Shown here: one piece after another, positions 1-9,007 of the stretch
Layout of the letters: each line of letters begins with the position of its first letter
How positions within the stretch are numbered: position 1 is the stretch's first letter
Made by a program: the position numbers and the translations under genes
The notes under the pieces: model-generated
The model's database searches: none
Told to the model about the DNA's origin: nothing
Seen by the model: only the letters and a program-made list of their open reading frames with translations
Assembly (NCBI GenBank): GCA_946482545.1
Contig: CAMLRX010000003.1
Span: forward strand, 1 to 64,000
Source: an uncultured Flavihumibacter sp.
Lineage (GTDB): Bacteria > Bacteroidota > Bacteroidia > Chitinophagales > Chitinophagaceae
Length of the DNA: 64,000 nt
Direction: 5' to 3'

Positions 1-1
1 G

Positions 2-2743
2 AACCTGAAAAACCTCGGCGATTACGCCCGCAAAAATGGCGTGGAAATAGGTTTGTGGACACAGTCCGATCTGCATCCGAAAGCCGGTGTGGGCGCGTTG
101 CTTCAACGCGATATCATCAAAGAAACCCGCGACGCCGGTGTGCGGGTATTAAAAACCGATGTGGCATGGGTTGGAGCAGGATATTCCTTCGGGCTGAATG
201 GTGTTGCCGATGCGGCGAATATCATGTCGTATTATGGAAACGCGCGTCCCTTCATTATTTCCCTCGATGGCTGGGCCGGCACACAACGTTATGCAGGCAT
301 CTGGTCGGGCGATCAAACGGGGGGCGTATGGGAATACATCCGTTTTCATATCCCGACTTATCTCGGTTCCGGCTTATCGGGACAACCCAATATTACCTCA
401 GATATGGATGGCATCTTCGGCGGAAAAAATCCCGTAGTGAACATGCGCGATTTCCAATGGAAAACTTTCACGCCCATGCAACTCAATATGGATGGCTGGG
501 GATCGAATGAAAAATACCCGCATGCCCTCGGAGAACCTGCCACTTCCATCAACCGGCATTACCTGAAACTGAAAGCGGAACTGATGCCCTATGCATACAG
601 TATCGCAAAACAGGCGGTAGACGGAATGCCCATGATACGCGCCATGTTCCTCGAATATCCTAATGCTTACACGCTGGGTACGGCTACGCAATACCAGTTC
701 ATGTATGGCCCCGATTTCCTGGTGGCCCCGATTTTTAAAGAAACCCGTTCAGATAAAGCCGGTAACGATATCCGCAACGGCATCTATCTTCCAAAAGGAA
801 CCTGGATAGACTATTTCACCGGCGCGCAATACGAAGGAGACAGGGTGCTGAATACATTCGATGCCCCGATCTGGAAGCTGCCGGTGTTCGTAAGAAAAGG
901 CGCTGTCATCCCCATTACTGAACCACACAACAATGTGGCGGAGATCAACAGTGGCGCACGTAAATATGAATTGTATCCCTCTGGAAAAAATACTTTTATT
1001 GAATATGACGATGACGGTAAAACGGAAGCCTGGCGTTCCGGAGCAGGCGCGTCTACTCAAATATCATCCACGGTAGACAATAAACAAACGCTAACCGTTA
1101 CTGTTCACCCCACACAAGGAGGATTTGATGGTTTTGTGCGGGAGAAAACAACAACGTTTGTGGTGAATATGACCCAACAACCCAGGCAGGTTGCTGCCAG
1201 TATCGGTAAAAAGAAAATCACGTTAACGGAAGTTCGTTCAATAGAAGAATTCGGGCGCAAAGAAAATGTGTATTTCTACCACGCGTCGCCGGAGTTGAAC
1301 AGGTTCGCCACACCCGGAAGTCCGTTCGCAAAAATAAGTATCGTCAAAAACCCCCAGTTGCTGGTAAAGCTCGCTGCCACTAATGTTACAAGTAATACGG
1401 TAGCATTGAAAATTGAAGGATTCAGTTTTGAACCTAAAGATAAATTGAAGGTTACCTCCGGAAAAATTTCCACACCCGCAACGGCACAGGTACGCGAGGA
1501 ACAACGTAGCGCTTACACGCTTACGCCAAGTTGGAAGGTGGTGCCGAATGCTGATTATTACGAAATTGATTTTAAAGGAATGCTTTATTCCACCATCAGG
1601 GATACAAGTCTTTTGTTTGAAGGACTTGCTCCTGAAACGGATTATCAATTCAAACTCAGGGCCGTAAACAAAGAAGGGTATTCAGCATGGAAAACCTTCG
1701 GCGCCACCACCCGGAAAAATCCTTTGGAGTACGCCATACCGTCGATTACCGCACGCTCCACCGCCGAAGACCAGGGCGGCTCGGATATCGGAAAGCTGTT
1801 TGATTTTGATGAAGGGAACATGTGGCATACCAAATGGGGCGCAAAAGCGGTGCCTTTCGAATTTGTGCTGGACCTGAAAGCGATTTATACGCTCGATAAA
1901 TTCCATTACCTCCCGCGCAGCGGAAGGGGCAACGGAATGCTTTTGAGTGGAAAGGTCGCTTACAGTACCGACAACATCAACTGGAGCGAAGCAGGAAACT
2001 TCCAGTGGCGAGCCAACGATTCCGTAAAAATATTCGGCTTCCCCAACCAGCCTTCTGCAAGGTTCATCCGCATAGCCGTTACTGAAGGGGTGGGCGGATT
2101 CGGATCAGGTCGCGAACTGTATGTTTTCAAAGTGCCCGGAACAGAAAGTTATTTACCCGGCGACATCAATAACGACCATGTGATCGACCGCAACGACCTT
2201 ACCGCTTACCTCAACTATACCGGTCTACGAAAAGGGGACGGCGACTTCGATGGCTATATCAGCAACGGAGATGTGAACCGGAACAACCTGATTGATGCCT
2301 ACGATATATCAGTAGCGGCCACACAACTTGAAGTCATTGAAAACGGTAATGAACAACCGAAGCCTTCAGGTCGCATAAAGCTCAGTACATCCAAAAAAGA
2401 ATACCAGCAGGGAGAAACCATTTCCGTTAAAGTTACGGGTACTGATCTGAAAGCTGTGAATGCGTTGGGCTTTTCACTTCCTTACAATCCGCAGGACCTC
2501 GAATACACTGGTATGCAGGATTTACAGGTAAACGGCATGGAGAATTTCACTTATGACCGGTTGCATACAAATGGCGCACGCAGCCTGTATCCTACATTCG
2601 TTCATGTGGGGGATAAAGCACCACTCAACGGAACTTCGGACTTGTTCATCATTACTTTCAAAGCAAAACGAAAGATCAGACCCGATTTCAAACCTGCTGA
2701 CGGGGTTCTGGTAAACCAGCAACTGGAAACCGTGCAGTTTTAA
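2..2743 (+). CDS. GH31 family glycosidase, 3' part, with FN3, F5/8-C, dockerin-like and cohesin-like modules
   Basis: The reading frame is open to the left window edge, so the N-terminus is missing; the GTG at 41 is an internal Val codon. Counting from 41, residues 1-300 are the second half of a GH31 barrel. Asp40 in KTDVAWVG fits the catalytic nucleophile and Asp91 in WSGDQTGG the acid/base. The surrounding sequence (SGLSGQPNITSDMDGIFGG) resembles, from memory, the GH31 alpha-N-acetylgalactosaminidase group rather than alpha-glucosidases. Then follow a beta-sandwich (to about 400), an FN3 domain (486-558), an F5/8 type C sugar-binding domain (560-700), a dockerin-like segment with two Asp/Asn calcium loops (703-766) and a cohesin-like domain (775-900). 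No T9SS tail is seen. It converges on the flavoprotein gene 14 bp away. Family call is firm; specificity is inferred. Confidence 0.85.
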   Translation, partial: NLKNLGDYARKNGVEIGLWTQSDLHPKAGVGALLQRDIIKETRDAGVRVLKTDVAWVGAGYSFGLNGVADAANIMSYYGNARPFIISLDGWAGTQRYAGIWSGDQTGGVWEYIRFHIPTYLGSGLSGQPNITSDMDGIFGGKNPVVNMRDFQWKTFTPMQLNMDGWGSNEKYPHALGEPATSINRHYLKLKAELMPYAYSIAKQAVDGMPMIRAMFLEYPNAYTLGTATQYQFMYGPDFLVAPIFKETRSDKAGNDIRNGIYLPKGTWIDYFTGAQYEGDRVLNTFDAPIWKLPVFVRKGAVIPITEPHNNVAEINSGARKYELYPSGKNTFIEYDDDGKTEAWRSGAGASTQISSTVDNKQTLTVTVHPTQGGFDGFVREKTTTFVVNMTQQPRQVAASIGKKKITLTEVRSIEEFGRKENVYFYHASPELNRFATPGSPFAKISIVKNPQLLVKLAATNVTSNTVALKIEGFSFEPKDKLKVTSGKISTPATAQVREEQRSAYTLTPSWKVVPNADYYEIDFKGMLYSTIRDTSLLFEGLAPETDYQFKLRAVNKEGYSAWKTFGATTRKNPLEYAIPSITARSTAEDQGGSDIGKLFDFDEGNMWHTKWGAKAVPFEFVLDLKAIYTLDKFHYLPRSGRGNGMLLSGKVAYSTDNINWSEAGNFQWRANDSVKIFGFPNQPSARFIRIAVTEGVGGFGSGRELYVFKVPGTESYLPGDINNDHVIDRNDLTAYLNYTGLRKGDGDFDGYISNGDVNRNNLIDAYDISVAATQLEVIENGNEQPKPSGRIKLSTSKKEYQQGETISVKVTGTDLKAVNALGFSLPYNPQDLEYTGMQDLQVNGMENFTYDRLHTNGARSLYPTFVHVGDKAPLNGTSDLFIITFKAKRKIRPDFKPADGVLVNQQLETVQF

Positions 2744-2757
2744 AAAGTGATGCAGGG

Positions 2758-3666
2758 CTAAAAAGCAGCCATGGTCAATTCGTTGTTCACCATGGCGCCT
2801 GCCATATTGCCTCCGGCCACTGCGTTGGCGACCGAGCGCATCATGGAGGTGTTGTCGCCACACGCGAAAATATGTTCCATGCTGGTTTGCTGGAAGGGGT
2901 TCACTTCAATATAACCGTGTTCATTCAACCTGCAACCAAGCATTTCGGGTATACTGCAATGTTGTTCGAAAGCAGGTCTTGCATAGATGGCCTTCAGCGG
3001 GAATGCGGTGCCATCTTTAAAAAGAATGGCTTTCAGCGCGCCGGATGCATGTTTCAGGGCACTGATCTCTTTTTCCACCACCTGGATATTGTGGCTGTTG
3101 AGCTTTTCCAGTTGTTCGGGTAAAAATGTTGCTTTCCCGTTGGTGAAGATGGTCAGTTCTTTTGTCCAGTTGCTGATCAGTTGCGCGTAATGGAAAGCGT
3201 TATCGCCATTGGCCAGGATACCAGTGTTTTCATGGCGCACTTCGTAACCATGGCAATAGGGGCAGTGGATCACGGAAATTCCCCAGCATGCAGCAAATCC
3301 TTCGAGTGGGGGCATAATGTCTTTAATGCCTGTGGCGAAGATGAGTTTGGTCGCATAAAAAGTTTCACCCGAAGCAGTATGGATGGCGAACCCGCTGTCG
3401 TTTTTTGATCCGCGGGAAGCAATGCCGTCAAAGAACTGCACGGTTGGATATTGCTGCACCTGCATACGTGCTTTTGCCGCTATTGCGGCTGGTTTTTCGC
3501 CATCCTGGGTAATGAAATTATGGGAGTGTGGTGTTTGCCGGTTGCAGGGAACTCCGCTATCGATTACCAGTACCTTTCTGAGTGCGCGGCCCAATGCCAT
3601 GGCTGCGGATAACCCCGCATAGCTTCCTCCGATGATGATGACTTCAAAATGGTTGTTGTTACTCAT
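2758..3666 (-). CDS. thioredoxin-reductase-like FAD oxidoreductase with CPYC motif
   Basis: The protein (about 302 aa) begins with the FAD-binding Rossmann motif IIIGGSYAGLSAAMALG and has a redox CPYCHGYE motif where thioredoxin reductase has CATC, plus the C-terminal FAD motif IFACGDNTS. It belongs to the small pyridine-nucleotide disulfide oxidoreductases; partner and substrate are unknown. The second nucleotide-binding segment reads GILANGDNAFHYAQ and lacks the compact GxGxxA pattern, so NADPH use is uncertain. I chose the ATG at 3666 because the flavin motif follows at the usual distance; an in-frame ATG at 3684 would add six residues. It lies 50-70 bp downstream of the LacI gene on the same strand and may be co-transcribed with it. 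A link to sugar metabolism is not evident from sequence. Confidence 0.85.
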   Translation of the reverse strand: MSNNNHFEVIIIGGSYAGLSAAMALGRALRKVLVIDSGVPCNRQTPHSHNFITQDGEKPAAIAAKARMQVQQYPTVQFFDGIASRGSKNDSGFAIHTASGETFYATKLIFATGIKDIMPPLEGFAACWGISVIHCPYCHGYEVRHENTGILANGDNAFHYAQLISNWTKELTIFTNGKATFLPEQLEKLNSHNIQVVEKEISALKHASGALKAILFKDGTAFPLKAIYARPAFEQHCSIPEMLGCRLNEHGYIEVNPFQQTSMEHIFACGDNTSMMRSVANAVAGGNMAGAMVNNELTMAAF

Positions 3667-3739
3667 GTGAAATGTTTCTTTCACAAAAGTAGTCTATTTT
3701 CCTATAATTGCATCTTTGTTGCAAAAATGGGCTGGTTGA

Positions 3740-4759
3740 TTATTCCTTCCCGCTTGATCCCCTTACCATCAGTTTCGATTCCAGTACAATTCTTTCGTTG
3801 GCGGGTTGCCGTTTTTTCTTATCCAGTCTTTTGAAAAGCTGTGTTGCAGCGGCGGCGCCCATCTCGAATGCCGGCTGCGCGATTGTGGTTAAGGTTGGAC
3901 TCAATATGAGCGAGGCCTGAAGATTGGTAAAACTCAGTAGTTTGATGTCATCCGGAATGGACAACCCCAGTTTCTTGCAAGCGAGATATACCGGGGTAGT
4001 CAATTTTTCCACGGAAGCGATGAGCCCGTCGGGATGGTATTTTCTTTTCAATAAATTTTCGATCGTCCTGCAATTCTGGTCGAGGTTGCTGCCACACAAA
4101 ATGATATCGGAATCCCTGAATTTTATTTTATTTTCTTCCAGTCCTTTCCGGTACCCGTCCATTCTTTTTTTGCTGATGTGTACGGCAGGAGAGGTGCACA
4201 GGTAGGCGATCCTGGTGCAGCCCTGTTCGGCGAGGTGTTGCGCAGCCTGGAGACCGCATTCAAAATCGTTGGTGGTAATGCAGGATGTTTCCACGTCTTC
4301 ACAAACTCTGTCGAAAAAAATAACGGGCACACCGGTATCGATGATCTCTTTCACGTGATCGCCTGAACCGGTTTCCTCACTAACGGAGATGAGTATCCCA
4401 TCAACGCGGCCGCTTTTAAATTCAGACAGAATGGCTTTTTCTCTTTCAAAACTTTCATGCGTGAGGTAGATGAGTACGTGATACCCTTTGTTGATGGCCA
4501 CCGATTCAATGCCGTTGATGGCCTGGGAAAAGAAACTGTCGGCCACCTCGGGAAGCACCACGGCGATGGTTTTGCTGACCCTTCCGCGCAGGCTGCTGGC
4601 GTATGGGTTAGGACTATAATTGAGCTCTTTGGCCAGCTCCATTACCCGGATTTTGGTGGCGATGCCAATCTCATAACTGTCTTTCAATGCGCGTGAAACT
4701 GTGGCGATCGATACACCAAGTCGTTCAGCAATATCTTTCAAAGTTGCGGGGTGATTCAT
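3740..4759 (-). CDS. LacI/GalR family transcriptional regulator
   Basis: A full-length (339 aa) LacI-family repressor. Residues 5-55 form the helix-turn-helix and hinge helix (TLKDIAERLGVSIATVSRAL, then YSPNPYASSLRGR), which in this family binds palindromes with a central CG. The rest (about 60-335) is the periplasmic-binding-protein-like effector domain (IAVVLPEVADSFFSQAINGI at its start). It is divergent from the inositol oxygenase gene across a 260-bp region that contains an 18-bp near-perfect palindrome 38 bp upstream of its own start. This suggests autoregulation and control of the inositol oxygenase/SusCD genes. The effector cannot be read from sequence; an intermediate of the locus substrate is likely. 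Confidence 0.93.
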   Translation of the reverse strand: MNHPATLKDIAERLGVSIATVSRALKDSYEIGIATKIRVMELAKELNYSPNPYASSLRGRVSKTIAVVLPEVADSFFSQAINGIESVAINKGYHVLIYLTHESFEREKAILSEFKSGRVDGILISVSEETGSGDHVKEIIDTGVPVIFFDRVCEDVETSCITTNDFECGLQAAQHLAEQGCTRIAYLCTSPAVHISKKRMDGYRKGLEENKIKFRDSDIILCGSNLDQNCRTIENLLKRKYHPDGLIASVEKLTTPVYLACKKLGLSIPDDIKLLSFTNLQASLILSPTLTTIAQPAFEMGAAAATQLFKRLDKKKRQPANERIVLESKLMVRGSSGKE

Positions 4760-4797
4760 GTGTAAATTTAGCGTATCTGATTGATTATGAATAAATG

Positions 4798-4815
4798 TAC
4801 GAAAACGTTTACGTA
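4798..4815. promoter_or_regulatory. probable LacI-family operator
   Basis: TACGAAAACGTTTACGTA matches its own reverse complement at 16 of 18 positions and has the central CG typical of LacI-family operators. A -7-like box for the regulator gene (TACATTTA on the minus strand, plus positions 4792-4799, one mismatch to TAnnTTTG) overlaps its edge, so binding would block that promoter. A weaker related core, CTTAACGTTTCA at 4824-4835, lies 23 bp away centre to centre. Site and family fit are seen directly; which protein binds is inferred from adjacency. Confidence 0.65.
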
Positions 4816-5019
4816 AATAAAATCTTAACGTTTCATTTTTCTTCTGAAAAATTATTCCACTTTAGCCTTCGAAATAAGCGATTGCCATCTATAAAAAACG
4901 ACTGCCTGATATGATAAACATGAGACTTCCCCTCCAGTATAAGGACAAGCGCACAACAGCGCTGCATTAATTTTTTTACCGGCAATAATTTCCTTTCCTC
5001 TTCAGCATAAACAAACACC

Positions 5020-5892
5020 ATGGACAATAAAATAGAGGCCACCCCTTTAAAGAACCTGGATGAATGGGAAGACGATGTGCTCCGTCGTTATCCTGATCCT
5101 GAAAGCATCGCCACGGCGAAGAAAACAGATGAATACCGGAACTATGAAGCGCCCGTGCGCGATACGGTGAAAGAGTTTTACCGCCTGAACCATACTTACC
5201 AGACTTACGATTTTGTGCAGGAGAAAAGAAGCGACTTCCTGAAGTTCGACAAAAAAGAAATGACGATATGGGATGCGTTCGACTTCCTGAACCAACTGGT
5301 AGACGATTCAGATCCCGATACGGACCTTGATCAGTTGCAACACCTGCTCCAGGCTTCTGAAGCCATCCGCAAAGATGGACACCCCGACTGGATGGTACTT
5401 ACCGGGCTGATGCACGATATGGGCAAGGTGCTTTGCCTGTTCGGTGAACCCCAATGGGCGGTGGTAGGGGATACCTTCCCCGTTGGCTGCGGGTATTCCG
5501 ACAAAGTGGTGTATCCTGAATTTTTCAAACACAATCCCGATTATAATCACGAAATTTACAGCACGAAATACGGCGTATATGAGCCTGGTTGCGGCCTTCG
5601 GAACGTGCACATGTCGTGGGGACACGATGAATACGTTTACCAGATGCTGAAAGACCATCTGCCTGAGCAGGGCCTCTACATGCTCCGTTACCATTCTTTC
5701 TATGCCTGGCACCGCGAAGGCGCTTATGAGCACCTCCTGGATGACCACGACAGGCAGATGCTTAAATGGGTACAGCTTTTTAACCCCTACGACCTATACT
5801 CAAAAAGTCCCGAGCCACCTGACTGGAAAAAACTGAAAGGCTATTATGAGGACCTGGTGGGTAAATACCTTCCATCCACCCTGAAATTCTGA
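5020..5892 (+). CDS. myo-inositol oxygenase (MIOX)
   Basis: MIOX is a cytoplasmic di-iron enzyme that cleaves myo-inositol with O2 to give D-glucuronate. The 290-aa protein is full length and carries all six metal ligands of the mouse enzyme by motif: His108, His132-Asp133 ([10 protein letters not shown]), His202 (SWGHDEY), His225 (RYHSFYAWH) and Asp258 (FNPYDLYSK). It is divergent from the LacI gene with an operator between them, and is followed after 53 bp by a SusC gene with no clear promoter, so MIOX-SusC-SusD may be one transcript. MIOX is common in eukaryotes and known from only some bacteria, including Bacteroidota. Its place here implies that inositol is released from the imported glycan. 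No uronate isomerase or reductase is nearby. Confidence 0.95.
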   Translation: MDNKIEATPLKNLDEWEDDVLRRYPDPESIATAKKTDEYRNYEAPVRDTVKEFYRLNHTYQTYDFVQEKRSDFLKFDKKEMTIWDAFDFLNQLVDDSDPDTDLDQLQHLLQASEAIRKDGHPDWMVLTGLMHDMGKVLCLFGEPQWAVVGDTFPVGCGYSDKVVYPEFFKHNPDYNHEIYSTKYGVYEPGCGLRNVHMSWGHDEYVYQMLKDHLPEQGLYMLRYHSFYAWHREGAYEHLLDDHDRQMLKWVQLFNPYDLYSKSPEPPDWKKLKGYYEDLVGKYLPSTLKF

Positions 5893-5945
5893 TATACTTT
5901 CTTTTCTCTTTCTCACTTAAAACAAAAAACTAAAATTGATTGCTT

Positions 5946-8900
5946 ATGCTTAGGCTCCTGACGATGCTGTGCGCATCTAAAAAAGCGTCGGTTCCATTCA
6001 TTTTCCTGCTCACCCCCTTCTTATTATTCGCCCAGGCCACCAAAAAAGGAAAGGTGGTAGACGATAAGGGCCAGGGTGTGCCAGGCATCACCATTTCGGT
6101 GAAAGGAACCGGAAGTTCCACCGCTTCAAAAGAGGATGGAACTTTTGCCATTGCCGCAAAAACAGGCGATGTACTTGTATTCAGCGGTATCTCTTATGAA
6201 ACAAAAGAAGTTCCTGTAACCAGCCAGGAAACATACACAGTAACCATCGCCACTTCGGCCGCTACCCTGGGCGACCTGGTGGTGATCGGTTATGGTAAAG
6301 GCTCCAAAAAAACATTGACCAGCTCCATTACCACGGTTCGTCCGGAAGACATGAACCGCGGCGCTATTGCGGATGTTGGTCAGTTGTTACAAGGTAAAGT
6401 TCCGGGTTTGAACATTACGGCGAGTGGTGACCCTAACCGTCCCGCTGCAGTGATTCTTCGTGGTGCCTCTACAGTGAACAGTCCGAGCGGACCTTTTTAT
6501 GTAATTGATGGTGTGCCCGGTGCAGACATTTCAATTGTGGCCCCGGACGATATCGCAACCATCGATGTATTAAAAGATGCGGCGGCTACCGCGATTTATG
6601 GTAACAGGGCCGCCAACGGTGTAATTATGATTACCACTAAAAGAGGTAAGAAAGGCGCTGTACAAACTGTTTACAATGGTTATGTGGGCCTTGAAAAAGT
6701 GAGCAGCCGGCTCGAACTGATGGATGCTGCGCAACACCGTGCATTCCTTGCTGCCAACAACAGCGCTTACAATCCTATTGATGACCAGGGAGCCGATACC
6801 GACTGGCAGAAAGCCATTCAGCGGAACGGCGCCGTGGCCCATAACCACAACATCTCCTTCAGCGGCGGTGGTGAACACAGCACTTACAGTGCGAGCCTGA
6901 ACTACCTCGATAAAGAAGGTATTCTCCTGAAAAGCCGGCTCCGCCGGATGATCGCCAGGCTGAGCGTAGAACAATATGCTTTGAGGGATAAGGTGAAATT
7001 CAGTTTAAACGTGGCCAACTCAAGAAGCACCGGTAATTATACGCCGTTGCAGAATGTGGCCCTTTTACAGGCGGCCAAGCACCTGCCCGTAAACAACGTG
7101 AAAAACGCTGATGGTACTTACTACGAGAACCTGACCATTCCCGGGTACTTTAACCCTGTGGCTATGATCGACAATGCCCAGGACGATACCAAATACAATG
7201 CGCTTACCGCCAACTTTGCCACTGAAGTAAAGTTGCCGTTCGGACTTACTTATAACGCAAGCTTCTCTTACCAGACTACCAATGCGCTGAACGGTCAGTA
7301 TTATGGCAGCTACTACGGACGTTACCCCACTTCCGGGTTTTACAACAACCCCGATCCGGGCATTGGCATTTCCCATGTGCTCATCGGTTCACTGTTTGGT
7401 GTAAACGGATCCGCGTTCAGAAGTTCTTACGAAAATTCCTTCACCACCCTGGAATCTTTCCTGAACTGGAACAGGAAATTCGGTGACCATAACATCAATG
7501 CCGTGATCGGTTATGCTTACCAGCAGAATGTGAACGGAGACGGTTTCCGTTCCTCTTCCACCAACTTCCTGAACGACTATGTTGGTTACCAGAACCTGGC
7601 CCTGGGAAATCCTTATGCTATTTCCAGCTACCGGATCGATGCGGGACCAACAGGCGTGTACAGCAAAACAAGGCTCATTTCCGACTTTGGACGTCTGAAC
7701 TACGATTTCCAGGGTAAGTATATTCTCCAGGCATCTCTGCGTCGTGACGGAAGTTCTGTTTTCGGCGCCAACAACCGCTGGGGCTATTTCCCATCTGGTT
7801 CTATTGCATGGCGTGTTGTTAACGAGAATTTTATGCAGAACCAGCAATTGTTCGATGACCTTAAATTCCGTGTGAGCTATGGCGTTACCGGTAACTCCGC
7901 CGGTGTGGGACCTTATAATAGTCAACTTATTTATGGATTGCGCGGCACTTACTACTTTGCTGGAGTTTTTGATAACGCAATTCAACCTTCTCAAGCAGAT
8001 AATAAAGCATTAAAATGGGAAGAGTTGTCTACTTTCAACGCGGGTATCGACTTCTCCATCATCAACAGAAGGGTTACCGGTTCACTGGATTGGTATAAGA
8101 AACAGACTACTAACATGCTCTTTGGAGTATCTCCTTCCGCGTCTATTGTTCCTGGAGGATATATTATAGTGAACGGGGGTAAACTGGAAAATGAAGGGGT
8201 GGAATTCTCCCTGACGGCTGCTGTGGTAGACCAAAAAGATTTCAAGTGGACTTCTATCCTGAACCTGGCACACAATAAAAACATGGTCACCAGTTTACAG
8301 AACATCTACACCAATGGTGATTCTACCCGGTACACTTCTCCTGAAGGCGCTGGTCAGTCCGGCTCTACACTCCAGATCTTGAAAACCGGTTACCCTATTG
8401 GTCAGTTCTTTACATTGAACTATGCAGGTAAAGACGATAACGGACTCTCTCAGTTCAACAAAAGAGACGGTACTAAAACCACCGGTTCACAATTGCCACT
8501 CGCCGGAACAGATTACTGGTATTCCGGTAACGCGCAACCCAAATTGCTGATTGGCTGGAACAACAACTTCACCTACAAGAATCTGGACGTGAATTTCTTT
8601 TTCCGCTCCGTTCTGGGCCATAAGATATTCAATGCTACAAGAGCGGATTTGTCTTATGTAACTGCGGCATCTGTCAACAACCTGCTGGTAAGTGCCAATG
8701 AAGACAAGAGCGCGGATAACAGGAACTCGTTCTACTCCAACAGATACATCGAAAGCGGTAATTACGTGCGCCTGGATAACGCCACAGTTTCTTACACTTT
8801 CCGTAAACCTGTTGAAGGTGTGAACAGCCTGAGGGTTTATGTTACAGGGAATAACCTGCTGACGATTACAAACTATTCTGGTATTGATCCTGAGATCAAC

Positions 8901-8987
8901 CAGGGCGGTATTGCTCCGGGGATCGACTACAACAACTTCTTCCCAAGAACAAGAACTTTCCTCTTTGGTGTTAACGTAGCATTCTGA
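5946..8987 (+). CDS. SusC/RagA-type TonB-dependent outer membrane transporter (locus 1)
   Basis: A 1013-aa SusC-type porin that imports oligosaccharides across the outer membrane with its SusD partner. A signal peptide ends near LLLFAQ; a carboxypeptidase-regulatory-like domain follows (GKVVDDKGQGVPGITISVKG, about residues 28-105), then the plug (LQGKVPGLNITASGD; VLKDAAATAIYGNRAANGV) and a C-terminal 22-strand barrel ending in TFLFGVNVAF. The ATG at 5946 was preferred to a TTG two codons upstream. SusD begins 20 bp downstream. No sigma/anti-sigma extension is present at the N-terminus, so control is more likely through the nearby LacI protein than through an ECF switch. Substrate cannot be told from the sequence alone. 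Confidence 0.95.
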   Translation: MLRLLTMLCASKKASVPFIFLLTPFLLFAQATKKGKVVDDKGQGVPGITISVKGTGSSTASKEDGTFAIAAKTGDVLVFSGISYETKEVPVTSQETYTVTIATSAATLGDLVVIGYGKGSKKTLTSSITTVRPEDMNRGAIADVGQLLQGKVPGLNITASGDPNRPAAVILRGASTVNSPSGPFYVIDGVPGADISIVAPDDIATIDVLKDAAATAIYGNRAANGVIMITTKRGKKGAVQTVYNGYVGLEKVSSRLELMDAAQHRAFLAANNSAYNPIDDQGADTDWQKAIQRNGAVAHNHNISFSGGGEHSTYSASLNYLDKEGILLKSRLRRMIARLSVEQYALRDKVKFSLNVANSRSTGNYTPLQNVALLQAAKHLPVNNVKNADGTYYENLTIPGYFNPVAMIDNAQDDTKYNALTANFATEVKLPFGLTYNASFSYQTTNALNGQYYGSYYGRYPTSGFYNNPDPGIGISHVLIGSLFGVNGSAFRSSYENSFTTLESFLNWNRKFGDHNINAVIGYAYQQNVNGDGFRSSSTNFLNDYVGYQNLALGNPYAISSYRIDAGPTGVYSKTRLISDFGRLNYDFQGKYILQASLRRDGSSVFGANNRWGYFPSGSIAWRVVNENFMQNQQLFDDLKFRVSYGVTGNSAGVGPYNSQLIYGLRGTYYFAGVFDNAIQPSQADNKALKWEELSTFNAGIDFSIINRRVTGSLDWYKKQTTNMLFGVSPSASIVPGGYIIVNGGKLENEGVEFSLTAAVVDQKDFKWTSILNLAHNKNMVTSLQNIYTNGDSTRYTSPEGAGQSGSTLQILKTGYPIGQFFTLNYAGKDDNGLSQFNKRDGTKTTGSQLPLAGTDYWYSGNAQPKLLIGWNNNFTYKNLDVNFFFRSVLGHKIFNATRADLSYVTAASVNNLLVSANEDKSADNRNSFYSNRYIESGNYVRLDNATVSYTFRKPVEGVNSLRVYVTGNNLLTITNYSGIDPEINQGGIAPGIDYNNFFPRTRTFLFGVNVAF

Positions 8988-9007
8988 TAACTCAACAATT
9001 TCAAGCA

